In this document: positions 53,610 to 64,000 of the stretch, in pieces
Numbering within the stretch: the first letter of the stretch is position 1
Layout of the letters: each line of letters starts with the position of its first letter
Made by a program: the position numbers and the translations under genes
The notes under the pieces: generated by a model
Seen by the model: only the letters and a program-made list of their open reading frames with translations
Told to the model about the DNA's origin: nothing
Database searches by the model: none
Source: Saccharina japonica
Lineage: Eukaryota > Sar > Phaeophyceae > Laminariales > Laminariaceae
NCBI GenBank assembly: GCA_008828725.1
Contig: MEHQ01004388.1
Span: 62,001-126,000, forward strand
Direction of reading: 5' to 3'
Length of the DNA stretch: 64,000 bases

Positions 53610-53930
53610 GGACAGATCATGATCCAGATCAGCTACAGATAGATCGTGCTCCAGATCGTCTACAGATAGATCATGATCCACTGCTGTAGATCATCTACAG
53701 ATAGATGAATGAACCATGATCTAGATCATCTGCCGATAGATCATGATCTAGATCATCTACAGATAGATCATGATCTAGATCATCTACAGATAGATCATGA
53801 TCCAGATCTACGAATAGACCATGATCTAGATCATCTGCAGAGATATAATGGTCTATTATAGATCATCTACAGAGAGATCATGATTTATATCATCTACAGA
53901 TAAGATCATGATCTAGATCATCTACTAGTA
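53610..53930. repeat. AGATCATGATCTAGATCATC minisatellite
   Basis: About ten units of 25-30 bases (atagatcatgatctagatca / tctacag), starting 32 bases after the stop codon of the WLM gene. The unit is palindromic (gatcatgatc, tctaga-like), so transcripts reading into it would fold strongly. It could take part in 3' end formation. Confidence 0.85.
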
Positions 53931-54331
53931 GTTCCTGGCCTGCCGTTGTGAGAGACATGTGCAGGATCTTGTGCATAAGAAAGGCAGATCCAACCGAGGA
54001 AACATACGAGCGCTAGATAGAGAGATGTTACGGATGATATACGGGTTCCCCTCCCGCTCGGCAACATGAGCTATAAAGAAGACAAGATCGGGAGTTGTAG
54101 GTCTTCCTTGGACGATCTAGATCATCGTGATGAGGGAACGATCTGTATGATCTGTACGAGGGGTGCACGCTTCGAGGGTGGTGGAATGGATGGGTGGGTG
54201 GTGGTTATATAGGGGGGGGGGGGGGGCTACTCATTAGTTGCTTGCCTTAGTAATTTGACCATTTGATCACGCATCCCTTTTGAGACGGAGCACTGTTCCT
54301 TCTCCTATTGTAGAGACACATACGACATCTG

Positions 54332-54487
54332 GTGGGGGGGGTTACTCATATCGTGCACGGTCGTAGTCGTATGCCGATAGACCCTCGCATCCCTACAATG
54401 CCGGGACGGAGCACCTTGGGTTTCCACCAACCAGGCAGACATTGATTGCTTGCACCAAACACGAAGCGCCGTGAGGTATTGGGCGAG
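54332..54487 (+). mobile_element. G-tailed short element (family A), partial
   Basis: A G run with gttactcatatcgtgcacgg, accctcgcatccctacaatg and gcgccgtgaggtattgggcg, then it breaks off into another G run. A family B copy in the same region (54215-54296) lies 35 bases to its left. Confidence 0.85.
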
Positions 54488-54584
54488 GGGGGGGCTAGTG
54501 TTGGTAATGGCGGGGACAACGTTTTTTGTTTTGTTGTAGCAGCCGGCATCCGCTACAGTGGGCCCAACAGCGAGGCTATACATC

Positions 54585-54662
54585 ATCACTATGTCCCGAA
54601 ATATAAGTATCGTTTGTATTGTATGTTACTATACAAGTGATCCTTATAATATGGGACAGGTT
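54585..54662. mobile_element. Hairpin element, TATGTCCC family
   Basis: catcactatgtcccgaaata pairs imperfectly with ataatatgggacaggt, with a tgtatt/aatac-like stem between. It is similar in plan to 14945-15035. Confidence 0.55.
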
Positions 54663-57600
54663 GACCAGCTTTGGGCCACTATTAAACAGCAGCAGCAGGC
54701 TTGCAGCAAGCAGTAGGTTATAAGCAGTAAGCAGTAGGCTATACCGATACAGTAGGCTACTGCTCCCGCATATACTGGTAAACTGGAACCTCGAGCTATG
54801 GTACCTACAGGCAGGGATTTACTTTCCGTCGGTAATGTCAGTCATTTTTTTTAAGTTTGGTGGTGGTAATCCAGGAAACATTTCCCGTCGATAAAGTTTC
54901 GGCTTTTGATATTAATAGTTACGGGGTTTTGTTTTTTTGTTCCGTCGTTACGATCAGGCATTTTTTCGGTAGTTATGGGAGCTGTTTGTCGTCGGTAAAA
55001 ACTCACATATTTTTATTTATTGGTGGGAGATCTATTTTATGTTTTCTGTCGGTACAAGGTTCTAGGAAGAGCGGGGCTAAGACTAGGCATTTCATATTGA
55101 TGTTGGGGGGGGGGGGTCCGTCGGTAATGTCGCATCTTTTTATAGTGGTGAGAGATCTATTGACTATTTTCCCGGCACCATAAATAAAGTCAGATAAATA
55201 AAGTCAGGAAGAGCGGGGCTGAGGCCAGACATTTCGGTGTAGTGATAGGGGATGTTTTCCGTCGTCGGTAGGGCGTATTTGATGGAGTGGTAGGAACTAT
55301 TTTCCCTTTTCCGTCGGTAGCGGTACAACAACTCCAGGAAGAACAGGGGGGTATTTTTGGGATACCGGTATGATACCTGGTTAAATAGGAGTGACTGGTA
55401 AAAAAATGAACGCCCAGGGCACAATTACCCGTTCTTCTATATTATATTTGGGGGGGGAAATTGCCGTGGGTTGGAGCTTCTTTGGATCCGGGGTCAGACA
55501 GACAGACGGGCAGGTTTGGAGTTTCCGATACAGATACCCCTAGGTAAACCTAGGGACTAGGTAAACTTAGGGACTAGGTAAATCTAGGGACTAGGTAAAC
55601 CTACGCAGGGACTAGGTAAACCTACGTAGGGACTAGGTAAACCTACGTAGGGACTAGGTAAACCTAGGGAATACGTATTCCCATACCTGGTACTTGGAAA
55701 TATACCGGTATAATTGGGCGTAGTAGTTGAAAGTGAATGCTCTGTGCCTTTTCGTGCTTTCTATAGCGCACCTTTTTCTTGTCTCGTCGCCTTTTTTTGT
55801 CTGCTGTCACACCTTAATATTCCCACTCGACAGAGAGAGAAGAGGCGTTTTTTTTGCCGTTTTGGCGCGCGAGTTTTGATTTTGCTGCGCCATTTTCATT
55901 TTTATGATGAAAAGGCTAGTATACGAGGCGGTTTTTTTTCCGTTTTGGCGCGCGAGTTTTGATTTTGCTGCGCCATTTTCGTTTTTGTGATGAAAAGGCT
56001 AGTATACGAGAGGGTGTTTCGCAGCCATTTTGCTTTTTAATGGAAAGGCCCCCGACAATATATACCTGGTGTGGTATATATACGTCCACGTATATATGTA
56101 GAGAGGTTACTTTTGCCTTTTTTTTGTTTTGCAAAAGTTTTGTTGACGAAGGAAAAGAGAGATTCTTCTTTTTTGCGCATTTTTCGTTTTGATGAAAGGC
56201 CAATACATGAGGGGGTGTTTTTGCGCCATTTTTATGGATGGAAAGGCCGAAAGGATACGTGTGTACGTAAGAGAGGTTATTTTTTTGTTTGCCTTTTTTT
56301 TTGCGAAGATGTTTGTTGATGAAGGAAAAACCAGGAATAATAATAACAGAGTTTTTTTTTGTTTTTTGTGCCATTTTCGTTTTGATGAAACAGGCCAATT
56401 GTACGAGAGGGTGTTTTGCAACCATTGTTATTGATGGAAAGCCCCCCGATTATATATATATCATATATACGTACGAGAGAGTTTAACGTTTGCCTTTTTT
56501 TGTTTGCAACCTTTTTTGTTGGTGAAGGAAAAGCCAGGAAGGAAGGAAGGAAGGAATAAAGAGAGATTATTTTTGTCGTTTTTGCGTCATTCCTCTTGAC
56601 ACATGCTACGATAGAGGGGCACCATGTTTTTTTCTGACCTTCTCACTTAAGGAGCGTCATACCTCACCGAAAAAATGATTTTGGAGGAAAATAAAAGTGC
56701 TGCCGGATGATGAAATATTTTGACCTAAGTATACTCTGAAACAGTATTCGTCACAAAAAGGAAAGTCCGACGAAGTTGGGTTAAGGAGCCCGATCGTTCA
56801 GAAAACGATTCAGCCAAAAAGTGCTACCTCTACCGTCCGTAGCACGCGATTGTGGAAGGAAACGATCCTTCACTAAACGCCATCATATCCATGATTCATC
56901 ACTTTCGGTTAGATTTGATTGAAAGGCTCAAGTTGAAGTTCATGCCACCCTTGCATACGATTTGATTGGTCAAACGTCGATGAGGAATAGGTAAAGGCAT
57001 TCATATCATTGGTGTTACGTAGCTTGTCAACTATTCAGGTACGTACGTATGCACATACCTGGTACGGTATATATATGATTGATAGGTGTACATATCATAT
57101 GTGAATGGTGAGATTGAAATAAGAGCTGCAAATTGTGAAAGGACAAATGAAATAATAGTAAGGCTTGATAGCTCCTACTTCGTATATTATATTTATACGC
57201 CGCAAAACTCCCCGCCAGCGAGTGGAATTTTCTGACCCATCGTGGACTGGCGAACAAAATAAATACAAAACGATTTTAAAAGCCGCGAAAAATAGCAGTC
57301 GGTTAACTAAGACCTGGTAGGTTACTATTTTTCACCAGTTTTGCCCCCACCATTTATAGCCGAAGAAGAGAGGAAATCTCGAACGAATCTCGGGAATATA
57401 CAAAAGTACCAGAGCTACAGAGCTACTGTTACAGTAGTAAATACCAGGGCGTAAAATAGCTGGTGAAATATTGCGCTGCCGCACCTTTTTCTCGCAAATC
57501 CTGTCTCTTTTCGTTTTCCTCTGCGTATTTTTTTTTTGGAGTGTTGAGTCAACAACAGTGCTCGGAGCTGTATCGTACATACGTATCATATCATAGCACG

Positions 57601-57780
57601 GGTCGTTTCTCAAAGTCGTTCGTTTTTGTTTTTGGGGTTTTTTTTTTTTGTTCTTCATCCCTATTTATTCTAGGTTTTGTGCTAGAACAAAAATTTAATT
57701 TTAATAAACCTAGAAAATGGTTTTTAGCCCTATTTATTATCTTCACCCCTACTTTTCTCTCTCCGAGTTTTTTATATTAT
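54663..57780. other. Intergenic repeat-rich stretch, no gene seen
   Basis: Contains a ccgtcggta-spaced degenerate repeat (about 54880-55320), a ctaggtaaacctagggacta tandem repeat (55545-55675), and a series of roughly 85-130 base repeats with gccattttcgttttgatgaaaagg / ccaata and tacgagagggtgtttt (55850-56600). A copy of the ATGCTACGATAG repeat follows (56600-56840). Open stretches up to 169 codons run through these repeats but show no domain. Confidence 0.6.
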
Positions 57781-57781
57781 T

Positions 57782-58103
57782 AACCCCTTGAGAACTGGTT
57801 CCCCCGTTTTGGGGGACAAATTACTTGGAATTAGCGTGGAATACTTTTTTCGGTTCTGAATTTATTAACACAAAATCGTCGGAATTTGTTTCTTGTGGTG
57901 CAATATTCTTCATTTTTTACGTTAACCCCTTAAGAACTGGTCCCACGTATTTGGGGGACAAACTACTTGGAATTATTGGAGGAATACGTTTTGCAATTCT
58001 GAAAGGGTTTTAACTTAACCCATTCAGAACTGAAAAAAATGTCCCACACTAATTTCAAGTATTATGTCCCCCAAATTCACGGGACCATTTCTTAAGGGGT
58101 TAA
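57782..58103. mobile_element. Three AGAACTGGTCCC fold-back elements
   Basis: Copies at 57782-57868, 57922-58012 (both forward) and 58013-58103 (inverted). The last two are head to head and make one larger palindrome of about 180 bases (ccccttaagaactggtccc ... gggaccatttcttaagggg). Confidence 0.85.
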
Positions 58104-58124
58104 GCCCATGGGATTGATTGTCCA

Positions 58125-58312
58125 TCGTGTACTCGTATGCAATTCGATGCGAGTCGACGAGGGAAGGAAAAGCTGAAGCCTTGTCGCGATAAAAACGCAA
58201 GGCAAGGACCGTAGTGGGGGAGGAGGGAGAGGAGCCTACTTTGTGACCCCGGATCTGAGTTACGACTAGGGAGGAGAGAGAAAGGAAGGGCGAAGATAAT
58301 AAATGGGATGGA
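58125..58312 (-). mobile_element. Dispersed repeat, TTCGCCCTTC family
   Basis: Reverse copy of 32935-33130: aattcgatgcgagtcgacga, gataaaaacgcaaggcaagg, gtgaccccggatctgagtta, then gaaggGCGAAGataataa. Confidence 0.75.
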
Positions 58313-58670
58313 CAAAAAAAAAACAACGTATATAGCACTTTTAGTTTCTTCCGTCAAAATCAGTTTTTGGGGTGGGGCTTCGAGCTTCTCAAGTAAACCA
58401 TCCTAAAAAAAATGGCCTGTATGCAGGTGCACCTCTACTTACCGTAGCATGCGTCAGTAGGCCTCTCCGAAGCCACCACTTTCCCTGTGTGCTTGTGTGC
58501 CCCCCCCTCTCCCCTATATATCCTCCCCTCCCCCCCCATGTTAAAAAAAAAAAAAAAAAAATGGGCTCAGAAGTTTGTCACAGGGCGGTTATATGCGGTA
58601 CATATATAGCCGGTATGTGGTTTATTTAGACTTTTTGGCTGATTTTTTTTTTCCTGAATGACGGGCATTC

Positions 58671-58852
58671 TTAACCCTTTTAGGACTGGAGTCCCGTTTT
58701 GGGGACAAACCACTCTAATTCTAAGTAAAATTGTCCCCAAAACGGGACTCCAGTCCTGTAAGGGTTAACCCATACATAGCTGAAAAAAAAATCCTACACT
58801 AATTCCAAGTTGTTTGTCCCCAAATTCGTGGGACCAGTTCTTAAGGGGTTAA
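58671..58852. mobile_element. Palindromic element and fold-back element, adjacent
   Basis: A near-perfect aggactggagtcccgttttg ... caaaacgggactccagtcct palindrome (58671-58767), joined to an inverted AGAACTGGTCCC copy (58768-58852). This is the same pairing as at 41385-41566. Confidence 0.85.
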
Positions 58853-59881
58853 CCCCAGAATTCGTCGGAATATTATCACTGTGTCAACATTTTTCACTTT
58901 ATACTTGATTTGAGGCTATGGCGTTTTTCATCGGGTTATGTCGTAGCAAAAAATTATTTTTCCTCCAAAACAAATCCTTTTTTGGGAGAGATATACTCGT
59001 ACGTAGAGCTCCTCAAGTGACCACCACCCCAAGAAAAAAACGTGCTGCTGCTGCTGTATTTCTGTTCCATGTGCACCTCTCTCTACCCTAGGTAGTAAAG
59101 TAGCATGCGTCGTCTCTCTATCTTTATAGCCGTGTCCTAAAATATAACGACACCGTTTGTAGTAGATATCACGAAATACCTAGCCCAGCAACCGCTCGCC
59201 ATCTACAAAAGCAGCACCTGTCTGTTCGCGTGTTCCACCAGTCTGCCAGCACTGTTCCGCGTTGTACCCACTTGGTATTTCAACTTACACGATCAACCAA
59301 ACAGTGCCTCGTTGCTGTTCTTTCAGCCACGAATACGAACCAAACGCCTAATTCTCTCAAGAACAACAAACAAACATAGTATTCTTGGATCGGTTCCCGA
59401 TCTCTAATAATATTCTCCTTTGTAGTACGATAGGAATGTTGCAATTCGGGGACAAGAGTGGTGGAACAAAAATACTTGACACACATGCACGCGCGCGCTC
59501 GTGTCGCGATCGCGATCAGACCACGAACTCAATAATACCGGTACCGGTACCGGTACTGGTACCGGGCGGGGGCGCTTCGGTTGGTAACTTCGGCGCTTCT
59601 TTTTTTTTAATACCCGGGATGTATTATATATATTTCGACGGAATCCTTCATTTTTAAAATATATACACCCCGACAACTTCGATCAAGTGTCGAGGTATAT
59701 ATATACACACCCCAAACATTAAAAAAAAACGGGCACCGGTATGGCTTTTACCCTACCGAACATACCCTTGGTGCACTGCATGCGCACATGGCTATCGCTA
59801 TCGCTATCATCATCATCATTGTCATATGGACATTGCCATCATCACGGTCATGAAAAAAAAAAAAAAAAAAACGCGTGCTCC

Positions 59882-62800
59882 TTAACGCTTTGCTCGGCCC
59901 CTTTTGCCACCACCACCGCCGCTACCACTACCACCGCCGCCGCCTCCACCTCCGCCTCCGCCGTCAGCACCAAGCTTCTGGTACAGCGCGTTGTTCACCT
60001 GATTTCCCAAAAGACAAAAAAACGGAAAAAACGGAAAAAAAGCGAAACAAAAATGAAACGAAACGAAACGAAACGAAAAGAAGAAAAAAAAAACGGAAGT
60101 AATGCGGAAAAAATAAGCCATGGTTATTTATATACTGTATGATAGAAGAGCGGGCGTTGGGCAGGCACATGTTGATCGTTGTTTGTACTTTGAGAAAAGT
60201 AACGCGGCAAGAAGCGGAGGGGCGGGGCTATGTATAGCCTAGACGGGGCTAGGCTGGGCTGGGCTGGGCTGGGCTGGGCTGGGCTGGGCTGGGCTAAGCT
60301 AGGCTAGGGTACTGGGATACCTCTTATGGTACCCAGGGTGCGGTTCCCAGATTACGACGAGGCAACATGGGACGGGCCCTCCCTCCCTCCCTCCCTCCCT
60401 CCCTACGTACAGCAGTTTCCAGTCCGCTGTTTTTCGGATTCCGATAACCACATACGAGCCGCTAATTAGTAATTACCGGCATTACACCCCTCCGAGAGCG
60501 ATGGTCGAACAAGTTTTGGAGGGGGCGCATTTCCGTTTCCCGTCCGCAGTTTTTGGGATGCCGGTAAAAATAACCGGATAATTAATTTACCGGTGTTATC
60601 AGCAACACGTACCAGGTACGCACCCCCACGCACCCCCACGCACCCCCCGTGTACTCTCTCTCTCTCGCTCTCTCTCGCTCTCTCTCGCCCGAAGCGAGGT
60701 ATGAAATCCTGGTGAAACCGTTATGCAGGTTTTGGTTGTCTCTGGGTATGTTGACCACTCACCCACGCGCATAGACGTAGGCAGTCCGTAGTAAACAGGA
60801 CCAACTATCGTTAATAAAAATAGGTATTTATATAATAAGTCTATAGGTTTTAGTGGGTACCGTAGGTCCCTATTAATAGGGTATTTAGTATGGTCTGGTC
60901 CCCCGTAAGAGTATGCTACAAGCTCTTACCTCGCTATGCTACACATATATATATATATATATATATATATTTTTTAAACAACAGCTGTGAGCTCGAGGAT
61001 TTCGTCCAAGCTCATATTTGCTACCTGAGTGTAATACTTCGATCGCGCGTACTTGACGGATTTTATATGTCCTCATGTAGGGTGTACATCCCGTATGAGG
61101 GGGACACAATCTGAGGCTGTAGAAGTCAGGAGGTGTGCGCGTCTATTTGTGGGGGGGGGGGGAAATAATTACGTAATTAAAATAAATTAAAATTAAAATT
61201 AAACAGTCTGAAATAAACATAACTATACATATACTATAGTGTTCCGACGAGTTGACGCGATAGAGTGGGTCTACTATTAGTAGCGTAAGCCACCTGTCGT
61301 ATGTAATGCGCCCTCTCTGACAAATAGGGGGCGAGTGGTTCCTCCTTCGCAAGGAACAGCAACGCCCCCCCTAACATTTTTAGTATTGTACGGGGATACC
61401 ATCACACTAGCCCACCCTGGACGGCCATATACTATTAGCTTTTGCCCCGGCCTGATGTCTGCCTTCTGACAAGGAAGGGCGAGTGGTTCCCCTTTATCAA
61501 GGAACATCAACGCCTCCATAACAGTACGGGGATACCATAACACTAGCCCACCCTGAAACGGCGTGTACTACAGTACAGGACACCTAACAAGAAACAGGAA
61601 ATAAGGTCCAGGCTGGATTTCTTATTTGAGGTAGGCTTCGTTCTACACTAATTTCAAGATACTGACTCCCGAATTTCTTATTTCCCTCGTAATACCAGCC
61701 TGGTTTTTCTTATTAGCCTGTTTCTTATTGGGTGCCCTGTACGGTATAGCTCTTCCCCCGACCTAGTGCCTTCCGATAAGAAGGAGCGAGTGGTTCCTCT
61801 TTTCAGCAACACCCCGTGACAGTATATACGGGGATACCACAACACTAGCCCACCCTGAAACGGCGTGTACTGTAGCTCTTGCCCCGCCCTGATGCCCTCT
61901 GGCAAGAAGAGGCGAGTGGTTCCATTTTTGTAAGGGACAGGCAGCAACACTTTCGTAATACATACAGGGATACCGGGGATATCACAACACTAGCCCACCC
62001 TGAAAGGGCGTATAGCACAACACGCCAAAATGTGGCGTCGAATCAATAAATCAATTAAAGTGCCTTCACTTGATTGAGCTAAAAGTATAAAAGTCGAAAT
62101 GTTTTACTTTTGAGACTCGGCTCGACTTGACTCACGTCGATTCTTGCCGTGGCTTGACTTGCAGTTCACTCCGCTTGACGCTTGTACTTTTTTTACTCGC
62201 GCATTTTTTTTCTTCACTCTTTACTCTTTCTTACTCACTTCCATCATTTTCTTCATTTTGTTTTGTTGAAACTGTCCTTAAACCTTTTTGTTTTTTTGTT
62301 TTTTGCTTTTTTTTCTTGCTTCAATGTAATACTGTAATACCAAGGTATGCTATACGTAGCCGTCACTTTACTTCCATGCCCCTTCACTTTCACTTGCAAC
62401 CGCGTTAAAAAAACACACACACACATATGACACACACATATACACACCAACTTTTCCACCTTTGCTTCCTACTCCCCCTCGCCATCACACTGCACGAACG
62501 AACAAACAAGCACGCCACCGACCTTCTGCCAACGAAGGTTCTCCGTCCTCAACCGCTCGATCTCCCCCTCCAAACGCGCCACCTTATCCCCCTCCCCCCC
62601 TTCCCCCTCCCCCTCCCCGTCCCCTTCCCCACCCCTTCTCTTCCCTCGCTTCCCTACATCCTCTCCACCATCGGCCACTTCGAGCCCACCCCCACCCCCC
62701 GCCGCCCTCCCCTCCAGCGATTCCAAGGCTGCCCTGATTCCCCTTGGCCCCTCATCCCCCGCTGTTGCCCCTCCTCCTCCTCCTCCTCCTGCTGCTGCTG

Positions 62801-62985
62801 ATACCATAGCATCCCCGCTCCCCCCTGAAATAACGCCTGATAGTCGTCCGCGTGGACGGTGTACTCCTTGGAGGATAACTGGGGTACAGCCCGCCGAGAA
62901 ATCGGACGCTCCCCCTGAGGTGCCAGATTTTGCCTTTGAAAAAAATGAGGGGGGGGGAGGGGAGCGGAAGGGGGAGGGGGGGGGG
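59882..62985 (-). CDS. Coiled-coil protein, last two exons (partial)
   Basis: Not assigned to a family. The penultimate exon ends at 62523 (donor gtcggt, a weak site) with KVARLEGEIERLRTENLRWQ K. The last exon, 59998-59882, starts after an acceptor cag with VNNALYQKLGADGG, runs through a Gly/Ser tract and ends KRGRAKR with a stop. Both sides are phase 0, and the join continues a heptad pattern (L..EI..L..EN...QKVNNALYQKL), which is the main reason to link them across 2.5 kb. Upstream (62523 to about 62985) the same frame is open and Gly/Glu-rich, with IRAALESLEGRAAGG. An overlapping second frame (VPQLSSKEYTVHADDYQALF) also looks protein-like between 62900 and 62800, so the exon may be split there. 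The gene runs into the assembly gap. The basic C-terminus could be a nuclear signal. Confidence 0.45.
60235..60305. repeat. GGGCT pentanucleotide array
   Basis: About twelve units of gggct/aggct. It lies in the putative intron of the coiled-coil gene. Confidence 0.9.
60785..61055. repeat. GTAAATAGGACC-type repeat with an attached block
   Basis: gtagtaaacaggaccaacta to tggtcccccgtaagagtat belongs to the family at 46885-47645. After a TA run, the block agctgtgagctcgaggattt / cgtccaagctcatatttgct / gatcgcgcgtac follows. The same block occurs at 46612-46690 after the related 46289-46617 element, and at 13466-13545, so it is part of one larger element. Confidence 0.7.
61280..62010. repeat. 125-140 bp tandem repeat with a fold-back insertion
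   Basis: Four copies of a unit with gcgagtggttcc, caacgc, ggggataccatcacactagc / ccaccctg and a gccccgcctgatg...ctggcaag block. Between copies 2 and 3 a 170-base fold-back element is inserted (61573-61742: caggacacctaacaagaaac ... tttcttattgggtgccctgt). Confidence 0.8.
61573..61742. mobile_element. Fold-back element, AGGACACC family, best copy
   Basis: Terminal inverted repeats of about 20 bases (acaggacacctaacaagaaa / tttcttattgggtgccctgt), with aggctggatttcttatttga / tttcttatt...agcctgg arms inside. It interrupts a tandem repeat unit, which shows that it moved as a discrete piece. Sisters are at 8025-8178 and, more distant, 11925-12118. Confidence 0.8.
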
Positions 62986-63184
62986 NNNNNNNNNNNNNNN
63001 NNNNNNNNNNNNNNNNNNNNNNNNNNNNNNNNNNNNNNNNNNNNNNNNNNNNNNNNNNNNNNNNNNNNNNNNNNNNNNNNNNNNNNNNNNNNNNNNNNNN
63101 NNNNNNNNNNNNNNNNNNNNNNNNNNNNNNNNNNNNNNNNNNNNNNNNNNNNNNNNNNNNNNNNNNNNNNNNNNNNNNNNNNNN
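62986..63184. other. Assembly gap of 199 N
   Basis: G runs on both sides. The right flank continues directly as the G-run start of a family A element (63185-63277), so the gap lies in its G tract, possibly with part of the coiled-coil gene's exon. Confidence 0.95.
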
Positions 63185-63277
63185 GGGGGGTACGCATGTC
63201 GTGCATGGCCGTAGCCGTATGGCCATACTCGTAGACGCGTGCATCCCTACAATGCCGGGACGGAGCACGTTGGGCTA
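63185..63277 (+). mobile_element. Family A element, 5' fragment
   Basis: ggtacgcatgtcgtgcatgg, a cgcgtgcatccctacaatgc block, and gggacggagcacgttgggct, then unique sequence. Confidence 0.85.
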
Positions 63278-63861
63278 AGAACATAAAATATTGCCTAGCT
63301 AGGTCTATTCAGCAGTAGTTCGACGTGGTCGTCCCGATACTGTACGTGGAGGTCTCGCGCAGTTACAACGACTTGCCTCTCTCTCCTGTTGCTGAAAAAA
63401 GCGAGGTCGTTGCCTCGGCGCATTCTACGACATACGATGCACAGCAACTCGTAGCCTCAGCATTTAGTTGCGAATACACAAACAAAAAACAAACAAAAAA
63501 AACTACGTACGCCGCTGAGACTGACTGTAGAGTTTGTTGTTGGAATTCATCTATAGGATACGACCGTGTGGTAAGAAAGCAGTACCACCCCACCATGTCT
63601 CCGAGGCAAAGCGATTGACCTACATGCTACACGCCTATCTGATAGAATTGTCTGTCGAGTGCGACAGGCGAACATGCCACCTATACCGCCTATACCAACC
63701 ACCCACCACCACCAATAATACCAACACCAACATCACCAGCACCCCAACTTCCAGCACCAACTCCACCACCACTACTATGCGATTGCTATTACTAACACCA
63801 CCAACACCAACACCACCAACATCCCCCACCTCTCCATCCCCTCCCGAAAACAATGATCATA
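63278..63861. other. Unassigned stretch with an ACC-rich repeat
   Basis: A short GC-rich piece at 63321-63370 could be an exon, but no donor fits. 63700-63830 is a caccaacacc-type triplet tract. I see no gene that I can support. Confidence 0.4.
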
Positions 63862-64000
63862 TGTACGACTACGGCCAAGCATGACACGAGTACGCCCCCC
63901 CCCCCCCTATCCGGCCGTTGCACAAGCAATGCTGCCTGGTTGGTGAAAAACCGCAAGCACTCCGTCCTCCGACATTGTAGGAGACGAGGGTCTTATGGTC
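63862..64000 (-). mobile_element. Family A element, cut by the window end
   Basis: tgtacgactacggccaagca / tgacacgagtacgccccccc, then a rearranged second part, tgcacaagcaatgctgcctg / gttggtgaaaaaccgc and acattgtaggagacgagggt. Confidence 0.75.

Noticed and set aside
63321-63370. Possible plus-strand exon FDVVVPILYVEVSRS
   Set aside because: No usable donor follows and no neighbouring exon supports it.

Overview
This is nuclear DNA from a eukaryote with GC-rich exons, long low-complexity introns (up to about 5 kb) and very dense simple repeats. Splice sites are GT-AG, with one probable GC-AG intron. The recognisable genes alternate strand (+, -, +, -). That pattern, the intron size and the codon use suggest an alga of the stramenopile (brown-alga-like) kind, but the sequence alone does not prove the lineage.

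Layout. 1-5.9 kb is a nest of repeats: an almost exact 1.13 kb tandem duplication, then a 2.3 kb inverted repeat whose right arm runs into a gene-like piece with a Myb/SANT-like DNA-binding domain. 7.2-14.9 kb (+) is a six-exon ATG5 autophagy gene with all intron phases consistent. 14.9-19.5 kb is a convergent intergenic region full of fold-back elements and short tandem arrays. 19.5-36.1 kb (-) is a nine-exon TLDc-domain gene of the MEAK7/EAK-7 type. It has two alternative first exons, one of which carries an N-myristoylation signal. 36.1-36.8 kb is a divergent promoter region. 36.8-53.6 kb (+) is a nine-exon gene for a Ubl-WLM-UBA-PUB protein, a Wss1-like metalloprotease with an intact HELTHNDISEH zinc site. 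53.6-59.9 kb is intergenic repeat DNA. 59.9-63 kb (-) holds the last two exons of a coiled-coil protein cut by an assembly gap.

The exon models come from reading splice sites and checking that each exon's reading phase fits the next. All junctions in ATG5 and the WLM gene fit. In the MEAK7-like gene one donor (exon 2) has two phase-compatible solutions. Predicted products are 556 aa (ATG5), 471 or 442 aa (MEAK7-like, depending on first exon) and 835 aa (WLM protein).

The three intact genes act in related pathways: ATG12-ATG5 conjugation in autophagy, a lysosome/TOR-linked TLDc factor, and a ubiquitin- and Cdc48-linked protease for DNA-protein crosslinks. Their adjacency may be chance.

The repeat fraction is notable. 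At least two families of short interspersed elements share the same end, ATGAGTAC followed by a run of 8 to 40 C. Both multi-base assembly gaps lie in or beside such G/C runs. Several fold-back (MITE-like) families are present, including a near-perfect 95 bp palindrome seen three times.
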